Positions 8,358-15,358 of a DNA stretch of 22,731 bases are shown here, in pieces (the first letter of the stretch is position 1; the number at the start of each line of letters is the position of its first letter). This DNA comes from JAQUGA01 sp964521105. Lineage in GTDB: Bacteria; Bacteroidota; Bacteroidia; Bacteroidales; WCHB1-69. A model generated the notes under the pieces. That model was not told the origin of the DNA. It saw only the letters and a list, made by a program, of their open reading frames with translations, and made no database searches. Position numbers and translations under genes: made by a program. Where the stretch lies: positions 1 to 22,731 of the forward strand of contig CAZFPO010000039.1 of the NCBI GenBank assembly GCA_964521105.1, given 5' to 3'.

Positions 8358-8375
8358 ACTTTTTTTTATTTTTTT

Positions 8376-8405
8376 TTTGCAAATCAAATAAATTAATGTA
8401 ATTTG
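8376..8405 (+). promoter_or_regulatory. possible promoter of the bactofilin-ATP synthase operon
   Basis: TTTG (8376-8379), 19 nt, then TAATTTG (8399-8405), followed by the bactofilin ATG 20 nt later. Spacing fits the phylum promoter, but the -7 element has one base fewer than TAnnTTTG. It would drive bactofilin and, through the overlap, atpZ and the atp genes. Confidence 0.35.
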
Positions 8406-8424
8406 GCTGTTAAATTTCTTCGAT

Positions 8425-8802
8425 ATGGCAAAAAATTACGAACAAGAAAACCCATCCATTAACCTTTTAGGTAATGGGACTATGGTAAAAGGAGATATTA
8501 CATCTAACGGTGATTTCAGAATTGATGGAACTTTGATTGGTTCAATATTTTCAAAATCAAAAGTAGTTATTGGTACAACAGGTGTAGTAGATGGAGAGAT
8601 AAACTGCGAAAACGCTGATTTTTCGGGAAATGTTAAAGGTAACATTAAAGTTACCGAACTTCTAACCCTTAAATCTACTTCAAAATTACTTGGTAATATT
8701 AGTGTTGGAAAACTAGCTATTGAGCCAGGTGCCCAATTTAGTGGAAATTGCACAATGGATAACAACACACTCAGTCCGATGGATCAAAGTGTTGATGACT
8801 AA
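8425..8802 (+). CDS. bactofilin (polymer-forming cytoskeletal protein)
   Basis: Bactofilins polymerise without nucleotide into membrane-associated filaments that organise cell shape, cell-wall enzymes or polar structures. The 125 residues carry the DUF583/bactofilin right-handed beta-helix, made of short repeating strands with Gly turns (KGDITSNGDFRIDGTLIGSI, then VVIGTTGVVDGEINCENADFSGNVKGNI, then LKSTSKLLGNISVGKLAIEPGAQFSGNC). Flexible tails lie on both sides, and the C-terminal tail is acidic. The stop codon lies inside atpZ (8-bp overlap), which implies coupled translation. As I recall it, a SprE-like gene, a bactofilin and atpZ in this order recur in other Bacteroidota, so the linkage is probably conserved and not local. 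Confidence 0.93.
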   Translation: MAKNYEQENPSINLLGNGTMVKGDITSNGDFRIDGTLIGSIFSKSKVVIGTTGVVDGEINCENADFSGNVKGNIKVTELLTLKSTSKLLGNISVGKLAIEPGAQFSGNCTMDNNTLSPMDQSVDD

Positions 8803-9010
8803 AAAATCAAACAATCGACTTTCTGATTACGCAAAATACTCATCGCTTGCTTTTCAGATGATGTTTATCATTGTTTTAGGTTCGATTGGTGGATTAAAAC
8901 TTGACCAATATTTATCGTTAAAATTTCCAATTTTCACCATAATTCTAACAATATTCTCAGTATTTGCTGCACTATATATAGCTTTAAAAGATTTTATTAA
9001 AAAGAAATAG
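8795..9010 (+). CDS. atpZ: AtpZ/AtpI-family small membrane protein
   Basis: 71-residue integral membrane protein of the ATPase gene-1 family. Its members sit at the head of atp operons and are thought to help c-ring assembly or Mg2+/Ca2+ supply to ATP synthase. Two transmembrane hairpin helices are visible: SSLAFQMMFIIVLGSIGGLKLD, with the family GG-x-x-LD turn, and FPIFTIILTIFSVFAALYIAL. Basic residues lie at both ends. I use ATG 8795 (MTKKSNNRLSDYAKYSSLAF) because it gives the family length; the frame is open further upstream, but that part would be entirely within bactofilin. The 8-bp overlap with bactofilin and the 3-bp gap to the next gene point to tight cotranslation. Confidence 0.88.
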   Translation: MTKKSNNRLSDYAKYSSLAFQMMFIIVLGSIGGLKLDQYLSLKFPIFTIILTIFSVFAALYIALKDFIKKK

Positions 9011-9013
9011 AAC

Positions 9014-9454
9014 ATGCTCAAAAAATTATTTATCCGTTTTTTAATTATTATTTTAATATTATCAATTTCTCTTATTTTAATTGAACAAGTAGTATTAAAT
9101 TTTAATCCGAACCTGATAAGTGTCACTTTTCCATGGCTTGTGTTACTATTTTTAACAACAAGTTCCTCATTTCATTATGTGATTTTAAAATCGGCTCAAG
9201 AAAATGCCCGAAAGTTTGTAAACAAATTCCTCATATCTACGACGCTAAAACTGCTAATCTATCTTTCTACTTTATTAATCGTTATTTATCTGTTCGACGT
9301 GATAAATCGCACATTTATCCTTAACTTTGCTGTTGTATACTTACTGTACACTACAAGCGAAGTACTAATTATACTTAAACAATTAAAAAAATTAAATTCC
9401 AATAAACTGAACAACACACCATTAAACGATTCAAAAGAAAATATTGAAAAATAA
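9014..9454 (+). CDS. four-helix membrane protein, AtpI-like position
   Basis: 146-residue membrane protein with four predicted helices: LFIRFLIIILILSISLILI, FPWLVLLFLTTSSSFHYVIL, LLIYLSTLLIVIYLFDV and FILNFAVVYLLYTTSEVLIIL. A short polar Lys/Asn-rich tail follows. It has the size, topology and position of AtpI, the non-structural protein encoded before atpB in many operons, but I see no signature that proves it. Many Bacteroidota encode a poorly conserved protein like this between atpZ and atpB. It starts 3 bp after atpZ, so it is almost surely translated from the same message. A role in F0 assembly is inferred from context only. Confidence 0.8.
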   Translation: MLKKLFIRFLIIILILSISLILIEQVVLNFNPNLISVTFPWLVLLFLTTSSSFHYVILKSAQENARKFVNKFLISTTLKLLIYLSTLLIVIYLFDVINRTFILNFAVVYLLYTTSEVLIILKQLKKLNSNKLNNTPLNDSKENIEK

Positions 9455-9460
9455 ATGACA

Positions 9461-9484
9461 AAAAATATTTCAGAAAATATTTTT
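9461..9484. promoter_or_regulatory. AT-only hairpin before atpB
   Basis: Perfect 10-bp stem aaaaatattt (9461-9470) with aaatattttt (9475-9484) and the loop caga, in the 92-bp gap ahead of atpB. All A-T pairs make it weak. A near -7 match, TAAATTGG, lies about 40 nt before ATG 9547, so a second start site for the structural genes is possible but unproven. Confidence 0.3.
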
Positions 9485-9546
9485 AGATAATTTTTTTTAT
9501 ATAAATTGGCAGTCTGAAAATGCAAGAATTAATGATAACAAATAAC

Positions 9547-10653
9547 ATGAAACGATTTCTAAGCTTACAAAAAATTATTTTCACTTCAATTTTCTTTTTG
9601 TTTATCTTTTCGTACAATCTGAATGCAAGCGAATCGAAAGAAGAAAAATTTAAACCGGGCGAAATGATTGTTGAACATATCATTGATAATCACGAATGGC
9701 ATATAGCAACAATTGGCAACCTCCACCTTACTGTACCGCTTCCAATTATTTTATGGGATGATGGACAGATTGTTACTTTTATGTCGTCGAAATTTCATCA
9801 TGGACACGAAAGTTACAAAGGATTTGCATTAGGAGCCGAAGGTTCGGATAAAGGAAAAATTATTAAAATTGATGATAATGGGGAAAAAATTGAATCAGCT
9901 ACAATATATGATTTTTCGATTACAAAAAATGTTTTGTCGTTATTTTTCAGCGTCATTATCATACTAATTTTATTCTTAACGATTTCTAAAAGATACAAAA
10001 AAAATCCAATCTCTAGTCCCAAAGGAATTCAATCGATGATGGAAATTATTATTGTATTTGTTCGTGATGACGTTGCAAAGAGTTCCATTGGACCAAAATT
10101 TGAGAAATATCTGCCAATATTACTCACCATTTTCTTTTTCATACTGATAAACAATTTATTAGGTATCGTTCCCATATTTCCCGGTGGAGCAAATGTTACT
10201 GGGAATATTACTATATGCTTAGTTTTAGCACTAATTACGTTCTTTGTTACAACATTTTCAGGAAATAAAAATTATTGGCTTCATGTATTCAACACACCCG
10301 GTGTTCCATGGTGGTTAAAAATACCTGCTCCATTGATGCCCATTATAGAAATTATCGGAATAATTACAAAACCGTTTGTTTTAATGTTACGATTGTTTGC
10401 AAATATCACGGCCGGTCACATTATAGTATTGGGATTTATGAGTTTAATCATTATATTTGGAGAAATGTCGGCAGCAGTTGCGTATGGAATTTCAGTAGTT
10501 TCAATTACACTATCGGTATTTATCAGCTTATTGGAGTTATTGGTAGCATTTTTACAAGCATATGTATTTACGCTTCTATCTGCTATATATATTGGAATGG
10601 CCATAGAAGAACACCATCACGAACAGGAACATCATACCGAAGTTATATCATAA
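9547..10653 (+). CDS. atpB: ATP synthase F0 subunit a
   Basis: Membrane stator subunit that passes protons to the c-ring. I start at ATG 9547, which gives a normal signal peptide (MKRFLSLQKIIFTSIFFLF...NAS). The first Met of the frame at 9520 would put nine polar residues before it. In the 368-residue form, a hydrophilic domain with His-Gly-His motifs (about 30-125) precedes the conserved helices, as is usual in Bacteroidota. The proton-path block is MLRLFANITAGH with essential Arg282 (E. coli Arg210). At the E. coli Glu219 position there is His291, and at the His245 position Glu330, seven residues before Gln337 of FLQAYVF. The C-terminus is acidic and His-rich (EEHHHEQEHH). atpE follows after 37 bp. 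Confidence 0.95.
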   Translation: MKRFLSLQKIIFTSIFFLFIFSYNLNASESKEEKFKPGEMIVEHIIDNHEWHIATIGNLHLTVPLPIILWDDGQIVTFMSSKFHHGHESYKGFALGAEGSDKGKIIKIDDNGEKIESATIYDFSITKNVLSLFFSVIIILILFLTISKRYKKNPISSPKGIQSMMEIIIVFVRDDVAKSSIGPKFEKYLPILLTIFFFILINNLLGIVPIFPGGANVTGNITICLVLALITFFVTTFSGNKNYWLHVFNTPGVPWWLKIPAPLMPIIEIIGIITKPFVLMLRLFANITAGHIIVLGFMSLIIIFGEMSAAVAYGISVVSITLSVFISLLELLVAFLQAYVFTLLSAIYIGMAIEEHHHEQEHHTEVIS

Positions 10654-10690
10654 ATTATAAACATTATTGTTAAACTAAAAATAAAAAATC

Positions 10691-10939
10691 ATGTCAATTT
10701 TATCAGTAATTTTAGAAGCATTTGCAGGAGACAAAGTAGGAGCTGGTATAGGAGCAGGTATCGCGGCAATAGGTGCCGGTTACGGTATTGGACAAATCGG
10801 TAAAAGCGCTTTGGAATCTATCGCTCGTCAACCCGAAGCATCAGGCGACATTCGTTCAACGATGATTGTTGCTGCTGCTTTAATTGAAGGAGTTGCATTC
10901 TTCGCAATTGTAGTTTGTTTATTAATATTATTTGTATAA
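10691..10939 (+). CDS. atpE: ATP synthase F0 subunit c
   Basis: 82-residue proteolipid, 8-15 copies of which form the rotating c-ring. The first helix is Gly/Ala-rich (GAGIGAGIAAIGAGYGIG, from 18). The polar loop ARQPEASGDI (45-54) contacts gamma and epsilon. The second helix carries the ion-binding Glu66 in ALIEGVAFF. Residues after Glu66 are Gly-Val, not the Ser-Thr pair of Na+-binding rings such as that of Ilyobacter tartaricus, and the position aligned with its Gln32 is Ile33, so I infer proton coupling. The message ends in a strong hairpin 8 nt after the stop, before atpF. Confidence 0.97.
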   Translation: MSILSVILEAFAGDKVGAGIGAGIAAIGAGYGIGQIGKSALESIARQPEASGDIRSTMIVAAALIEGVAFFAIVVCLLILFV

Positions 10940-10947
10940 ACAAACAA

Positions 10948-10984
10948 AAGCATATTATTGAGCGGTTGGCTCAATAATATGCTT
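10948..10984 (+). promoter_or_regulatory. perfect 15-bp hairpin between atpE and atpF
   Basis: aagcatattattgag (10948-10962) pairs without mismatch with ctcaataatatgctt (10970-10984); the loop is cggttgg, which can close one further C-G pair. It lies 8 nt after the atpE stop and 39 nt before atpF. No T-run follows, so it is a poor intrinsic terminator. A more likely role is stabilising or processing the 3' end of atpE message, or partial attenuation, matching the high demand for subunit c. The role is inference. Confidence 0.85.
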
Positions 10985-11023
10985 AAATATTAAAAGAATT
11001 AAAAACTATAAATAATTTATTTT

Positions 11024-11518
11024 ATGGAACTCATACAACCCGGAATTGGATTAGCTTTTTGGATGATAGTATCTTTCAGTATTTTGTTTTTTATATTATC
11101 AAAATATGCCTGGAAACCCATCATTAAAATGCTTAAAGAGCGTGAGGTAGCAATTGATGAAGCATTGCACGCCGCCGATAAAGCCCGAAACGAAATTAAA
11201 TTAATTCAAAATAAAAACGAAGAGTTGCTTATTCAGGCAAAAGAAGAACGTGATTTAATTCTTTCGGAAGCTCGAAAAATTAAAGATAAAATATTAGAAG
11301 AAGCCAGAGAAAAAGCAAACTTAGAAGGTCAACGAATCATCGAATCGGCACGCGAAAATATCAATTACGAGAAAATGAAAGCCATCACCGAGTTAAAAAA
11401 CGAAGTAGCAACTTTGTCCATAGAAATAGCAGAAAAACTCATAGAAGGTGAGCTTTCGAACAAAGAAAAAAATCAGGAGCTTATCAACAAAATGGTCGAC
11501 AATATCAAATTAAACTAG
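11024..11518 (+). CDS. atpF: ATP synthase F0 subunit b
   Basis: 164-residue peripheral stalk subunit that holds the alpha/beta hexamer still against the rotor. One N-terminal membrane helix (GLAFWMIVSFSILFFILSKYAW, about 8-29) is followed by the conserved KPI and by a long charged amphipathic helix (Glu/Lys/Ala-rich, about 35-160) that would dimerise as a right-handed coiled coil. The opening MELIQPGIGLAFW is usual for Bacteroidota b subunits. Length and gene order (after atpE, before atpH) are standard. It begins 39 nt after the intergenic hairpin and its stop lies 12 nt before atpH. Confidence 0.95.
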   Translation: MELIQPGIGLAFWMIVSFSILFFILSKYAWKPIIKMLKEREVAIDEALHAADKARNEIKLIQNKNEELLIQAKEERDLILSEARKIKDKILEEAREKANLEGQRIIESARENINYEKMKAITELKNEVATLSIEIAEKLIEGELSNKEKNQELINKMVDNIKLN

Positions 11519-11530
11519 ATTTTATTACCA

Positions 11531-12088
11531 ATGAGAAATACAAAGGTTAAAAAAAGATATGCTAAAGCTCTGTTTGAACTCGCTATAGAGCAAAATTTGG
11601 TAGAAGAAGTTTACGCAGATATGTTATTTATTGATGAAGTTTGCCGAATTTGCCCTGAATTCAAATTTTTAATGAGAAGTCCTATTGTAAAATCTGACAA
11701 AAAAGACAAAATAATAGGTGAAATTCTTCCAAAAACTTCGACCACTCTTACTAAAAAATTCATACATATAATCACTAAAAAAAATCGCGAATCATTTATT
11801 GATTTAATTGCCATTGAATTTATTGAATTATACAAAGAGCTACACAACATTAAAACGGTTTACCTCTCAACATCAACTTCATTAAACACCGAGACTATAG
11901 AAAAAATTAAAGTACTCATTTCAAAAGAATTGGATTCAACCATTGAGCTTAAACAAACAATTGATTCTAAACTTATTGGAGGATTTATTATAAAATCGGG
12001 TGATAAAGTATTTGACTCGAGTTTATCGGGAAAAATAGAGAAGTTGAAGTTTGAATTTTCACAAAATGCATATAAAAAAGGATTTTAA
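11531..12088 (+). CDS. atpH: ATP synthase F1 subunit delta
   Basis: 185-residue subunit (OSCP homologue) that joins the b stalk to the top of the F1 head. The N-terminal helical bundle starts with the typical RYAKALFELAIEQNLVEEVYADM and includes LMRSPIVKSDKKDKII. The C-terminal part has the OSCP/delta signature GGFIIKSGDKVFDSSLSGKIEKLK. Its length is normal. It is 12 bp downstream of atpF and 20 bp upstream of atpA. Sequence is diverged, as is normal for this fast-evolving subunit, but the order of genes makes the call secure. Confidence 0.95.
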   Translation: MRNTKVKKRYAKALFELAIEQNLVEEVYADMLFIDEVCRICPEFKFLMRSPIVKSDKKDKIIGEILPKTSTTLTKKFIHIITKKNRESFIDLIAIEFIELYKELHNIKTVYLSTSTSLNTETIEKIKVLISKELDSTIELKQTIDSKLIGGFIIKSGDKVFDSSLSGKIEKLKFEFSQNAYKKGF

Positions 12089-12108
12089 TAACATAAAACA
12101 GAACAAAC

Positions 12109-13689
12109 ATGGCCGAAATTAAACCTGCTGAAGTATCTGCAATATTACGACAACAATTAGCCGGATTTCAAAGCGATGCTGAATTAGCAGAAACAGGAAC
12201 AATATTGGAAGTTGGAGATGGTATTGCCCGTGTATACGGATTAAACAATGCCCAGTCTGGCGAATTAGTAAAATTTGAAAAAGGTAATGTAATGGGGATT
12301 GTTTTAAATCTCGAAGAAGACAATGTTGGAATTGTACTACTTGGAGAGGCAAAAACTCTTGTTGAGGGAGATATTTGTAAACGAACCAACCGAATTGCAT
12401 CAATTCAGGTGAGCGAAAAAATGATTGGAAGAGTTATTAACACCTTAGGATTACCCATTGACGGTAAAGGCGAAATTCAAGGACCCTCCTACGAAATGCC
12501 AATTGAACGTAAAGCGCCAGGAGTAATATTCAGACAACCTGTTAAAGAGCCATTACAAACGGGTATAAAACCCATTGATGCGATGATTCCAATTGGACGT
12601 GGTCAACGAGAGTTAATTATTGGTGACCGTCAAACTGGTAAAACGGCTATAGCCATCGACACTATCATTAATCAAAAAGAATTTTTTGATAAAGGAGAAC
12701 CCGTTTATTGTATTTACGTTGCTATTGGTCAAAAAGGTTCAACCGTTGCTAATATTGTAAAAACACTCGAAAATTATGGGGCAATGGCATATACGGTGGT
12801 TGTTGCTGCAACAGCGTCAGACCCAGCAGCTATGCAATTTTACGCCCCATTTGCAGGAGCAGCCATAGGCGAATTTTTCCGCGATACTGGTCGTCCCGCT
12901 TTAATTATTTATGACGATTTATCCAAACAAGCAGTATCGTATCGTGAAGTATCTCTTCTACTCCGTCGTCCTCCTGGTCGTGAAGCATACCCAGGTGATG
13001 TATTTTACTTACACTCTCGCTTGCTCGAACGTGCTGCAAAAATTATCGAAGCCGACGAAGTGGCACAACAAATGAACGATTTGCCCGAATCCATAAAACA
13101 CATGGTAAAAGGAGGTGGTTCTCTTACAGCACTTCCAGTAATTGAAACACAAGCAGGAGACGTTTCGGCATATATACCAACCAATGTAATTTCTATTACC
13201 GATGGACAAATATTCCTCGAAACAGGTTTATTTAACTCAGGTATTCGACCAGCTATTAACGTAGGAATTTCAGTTTCGCGTGTGGGTGGTAATGCACAAA
13301 TTAAATCGATGAAAAAAATTGCGGGTACCTTAAAAATCGACCAAGCTCAATATCGTGAACTAGAAGCCTTTTCAAAATTTGGTTCCGACCTTGATGCCGC
13401 TACAAAAGCCGTTTTAGACAAAGGTAGCCGTAACGTTGAAATTTTAAAGCAAGCCGAACATGCTCCAATGACTGTTGAAAAACAAATTGCAATAATTTAT
13501 TGTGGCACAAAAGGGTTACTGCAAAAAGTTCCAATTAAAAGAGTGAAAGACTTTGAAATTGAGTACTTGCATTTTTTAGAACAAAATCACACCGACACCC
13601 TTTTATCGTTGAAAAAAGGAATATTGAACGACGAAATAATTTCAATTCTCGAAAATACTTGTAAAGACATTTCAAAAAAATACATTTAA
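12109..13689 (+). CDS. atpA: ATP synthase F1 subunit alpha
   Basis: 526-residue non-catalytic nucleotide-binding subunit of the F1 hexamer. The N-terminal beta-barrel (about 25-95) is followed by the RecA-like domain with Walker A GDRQTGKT (172-179), the Walker B-like LIIYDD (265-270) and the family signature near 381-393, PAINVGISVSRVGG, whose Arg391 is the arginine finger reaching the catalytic site of beta. The segment QMNDLPESIKHMVKGGGSL (about 321-339) is longer than the E. coli loop, which I believe is usual in Bacteroidota. The helical C-terminal domain is intact. It lies 20 bp after atpH and 31 bp before atpG. The beta subunit that completes the catalytic sites is not encoded next to it. 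Confidence 0.98.
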   Translation: MAEIKPAEVSAILRQQLAGFQSDAELAETGTILEVGDGIARVYGLNNAQSGELVKFEKGNVMGIVLNLEEDNVGIVLLGEAKTLVEGDICKRTNRIASIQVSEKMIGRVINTLGLPIDGKGEIQGPSYEMPIERKAPGVIFRQPVKEPLQTGIKPIDAMIPIGRGQRELIIGDRQTGKTAIAIDTIINQKEFFDKGEPVYCIYVAIGQKGSTVANIVKTLENYGAMAYTVVVAATASDPAAMQFYAPFAGAAIGEFFRDTGRPALIIYDDLSKQAVSYREVSLLLRRPPGREAYPGDVFYLHSRLLERAAKIIEADEVAQQMNDLPESIKHMVKGGGSLTALPVIETQAGDVSAYIPTNVISITDGQIFLETGLFNSGIRPAINVGISVSRVGGNAQIKSMKKIAGTLKIDQAQYRELEAFSKFGSDLDAATKAVLDKGSRNVEILKQAEHAPMTVEKQIAIIYCGTKGLLQKVPIKRVKDFEIEYLHFLEQNHTDTLLSLKKGILNDEIISILENTCKDISKKYI

Positions 13690-13720
13690 TAAACGACTAA
13701 ATAAAATATAAACTTCAGCT

Positions 13721-14605
13721 ATGCCAAGTTTAAAAGAAGTCAGAAATAGAATTGTATCTACCGATTCGACACGTAAAATTACGAGTGCCATGAAAATGGT
13801 ATCCGCTTCAAAATTACGTAGAGCTCAGCAATCGATTGTACAACTTCGTCCATATTCGCGTAAACTTAATGAACTTTTAAGTAATTTAAGTGGGTCGATA
13901 AATTCAGATGATAATCCTTTATTTAAAAACAAAGAACAAATCAAATCGGTATTACTCATAGTTATTTCATCAAACAGAGGTCTTTGTGGTGGATTTAATT
14001 CAAATATTTTGAAGCATACTTCAAAACTTGTTACCGAAACATATAAAAACCAATTTGAAACAGGAAACTTAAAATTTATCACAATTGGTAAAAGGGCATC
14101 CGAATTTATCACTAAACGATTTGGGAATATTTTAGAATCACACGACTATTTAACCGAACATCCATCGTTTGAAAAAATTTCGGAAATTGCAAATACACTC
14201 ATGGAAAAGTTTTCATCAAATGAATTTGATCGAATAGAAATTATATTCCATGAATTTAAAAATGCAGCATCACAAGTTTTATTAAACGAAGTGTTTTTAC
14301 CAATTCAGCCCCCCACAAATATAAATGAATTAAAAAATTCACAGGTCGACTATATATATCAGCCTGACAAAGTAAGTATCACTGAGGATTTAATTCCAAA
14401 AATTCTACGATTACAGCTTTATAAATCATTATTAGACTCTGTTGCATCGGAGCATGGTGCTCGAATGACAGCCATGCATAAAGCAACGGATAATGCTACC
14501 GAATTACTCAAAGACCTAAAATTGGTATATAATAAAGCACGGCAAGCAGCCATTACCAAAGAAATTTTGGAAATTGTATCTGGTGCCGAAGCACTTGGAG
14601 GTTAA
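13721..14605 (+). CDS. atpG: ATP synthase F1 subunit gamma
   Basis: 294-residue central shaft that turns inside the alpha/beta hexamer. The N-terminal helix (MPSLKEVRNRIVSTDSTRKIT, then SAMKMVSASKLRRAQ) and the C-terminal helix ending ITKEILEIVSGAEALGG form the conserved coiled coil. The middle domain has SSNRGLCGGFN (about 87-97). Near the end, EHGARMTAMHKATDNA is the gamma signature region. Length is normal. It is the last gene of the cluster: a strong terminator begins right at its stop codon, and atpD/atpC are absent downstream. Confidence 0.97.
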   Translation: MPSLKEVRNRIVSTDSTRKITSAMKMVSASKLRRAQQSIVQLRPYSRKLNELLSNLSGSINSDDNPLFKNKEQIKSVLLIVISSNRGLCGGFNSNILKHTSKLVTETYKNQFETGNLKFITIGKRASEFITKRFGNILESHDYLTEHPSFEKISEIANTLMEKFSSNEFDRIEIIFHEFKNAASQVLLNEVFLPIQPPTNINELKNSQVDYIYQPDKVSITEDLIPKILRLQLYKSLLDSVASEHGARMTAMHKATDNATELLKDLKLVYNKARQAAITKEILEIVSGAEALGG

Positions 14606-14629
14606 AAGAGGGCTTTTGCCCTTTTTTTA
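14604..14629 (+). terminator. intrinsic terminator of the atp operon
   Basis: aaaagagggc-tttt-gccctttttttat: a GGGC/GCCC core, extended by A-T pairs and one G-T pair, with a tetraloop and a T7 run. It overlaps the last base pairs of the atpG stop region, so transcription ends directly after atpG. Confidence 0.9.
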
Positions 14630-14727
14630 TAGATACTAACTTAATAAGTATAAAAAATATTTATCCTAAAAAAGGTGAACTTAAAGTTAAAAAAAATGTT
14701 TAGTTAAAAACAAAAAAACAAAACACT

Positions 14728-15243
14728 ATGATTACAAAGAAAATTGAAAAAGCAATTAACGAGCAAATTAAAGAAGAAGAACACTCTTCGAGAATATATT
14801 TAGCCATGGCTTCATGGTGTGATGCAAACGGTTATCCTGGTGCAGCAGCATTTTTTTATCGCCAAACTCAGGAAGAACGCTTTCATGCCTTAAAGTTTAT
14901 TCAGCATTTAAATGAGCGTGGTGGACATGCTATTTTATCAGCATTGCCTCTTCCAGACAGTAAATTTAAAACTATTAAAGAGGTTTTTGAAAAAACCTTA
15001 GAACACGAAAAACATATAACCGCTTGCATCAACAATTTATATGATGTAGCCATGCAAGAAAAAGATTTTTCGTCGTTAACTTGGCTACAATGGTTTATAA
15101 ATGAGCAAATTGAAGAAGAAGCAACCGTGAAATCAATTTTGGATAAATTTGAATTAATTGGCTCTGACAAAAGTGGCTACTATATGTTAGATAAAGAATT
15201 AGATGTATTAGCGCAACAACCTGTTGGAGTTGTTAATCCATAA
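14728..15243 (+). CDS. ftnA: bacterial non-haem ferritin
   Basis: 171-residue iron-storage protein that forms a 24-subunit shell and oxidises Fe(II) at a di-iron centre. All ferroxidase residues of E. coli FtnA are seen at the same numbers: Glu17, Tyr24, Glu50 and His53 (in QEERFHALKF), Glu94 (in EHEKH), Gln127 and Glu130 (in NEQIEEEA). There is no Met haem ligand pattern of bacterioferritin. The four-helix bundle plus short fifth helix is the full family length. It stands alone: the atp terminator is upstream and its own terminator downstream. The 5' region (14630-14727) is very A-rich; I found neither a convincing promoter nor a Fur-like box there. Confidence 0.97.
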   Translation: MITKKIEKAINEQIKEEEHSSRIYLAMASWCDANGYPGAAAFFYRQTQEERFHALKFIQHLNERGGHAILSALPLPDSKFKTIKEVFEKTLEHEKHITACINNLYDVAMQEKDFSSLTWLQWFINEQIEEEATVKSILDKFELIGSDKSGYYMLDKELDVLAQQPVGVVNP

Positions 15244-15266
15244 AGATTTTTTGAAATAAAATCATT

Positions 15267-15297
15267 AAAAGCCTTTTCGTGATGATAAGGCTTTTTT
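15267..15297 (+). terminator. intrinsic terminator of ftnA
   Basis: Stem aaaagcctt (15267-15275) with aaggctttt (15287-15295), 11-nt loop, followed by a T-rich tail running to about 15305. It begins 24 nt after the ferritin stop. Confidence 0.85.
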
Positions 15298-15330
15298 ATT
15301 TTTTTATGAAATGGACACAAAATAATTCTA

Positions 15331-15338
15331 TACCTTTG
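15331..15338 (+). promoter_or_regulatory. -7 element of the hydrolase-LysM gene
   Basis: TACCTTTG matches TAnnTTTG exactly, 20 nt before ATG 15359. The expected -33 position near 15309-15311 lacks TTG, so only the proximal element is supported. Confidence 0.45.
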
Positions 15339-15358
15339 TAAAACAAAATGATATAAAA

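Noticed and set aside
9520..9546. Earlier ATG start for atpB
   Set aside because: It would put nine polar and acidic residues before the signal peptide; ATG 9547 gives a normal leader with a basic N-terminus.
10275..10673. 132-residue plus-strand frame inside atpB
   Set aside because: It overlaps the conserved atpB helices in another frame, and its Cys/Tyr/Asn-rich sequence is the usual shadow of a membrane-protein gene.
10690..10939. Na+-coupled c-ring
   Set aside because: Glu66 is followed by Gly-Val, not Ser-Thr, and Ile occupies the position of the Na+-ring Gln32, so a proton ring is the better reading.
12119..12403. Minus-strand frames opposite the start of atpA
   Set aside because: They lie fully antisense to a highly conserved gene; the low-complexity Leu/Gln/Phe peptides show no domain.
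14630..14727. Fur box or riboswitch ahead of the ferritin gene
   Set aside because: The stretch is very A-rich with no inverted repeat resembling a Fur site and no recognisable structured aptamer.
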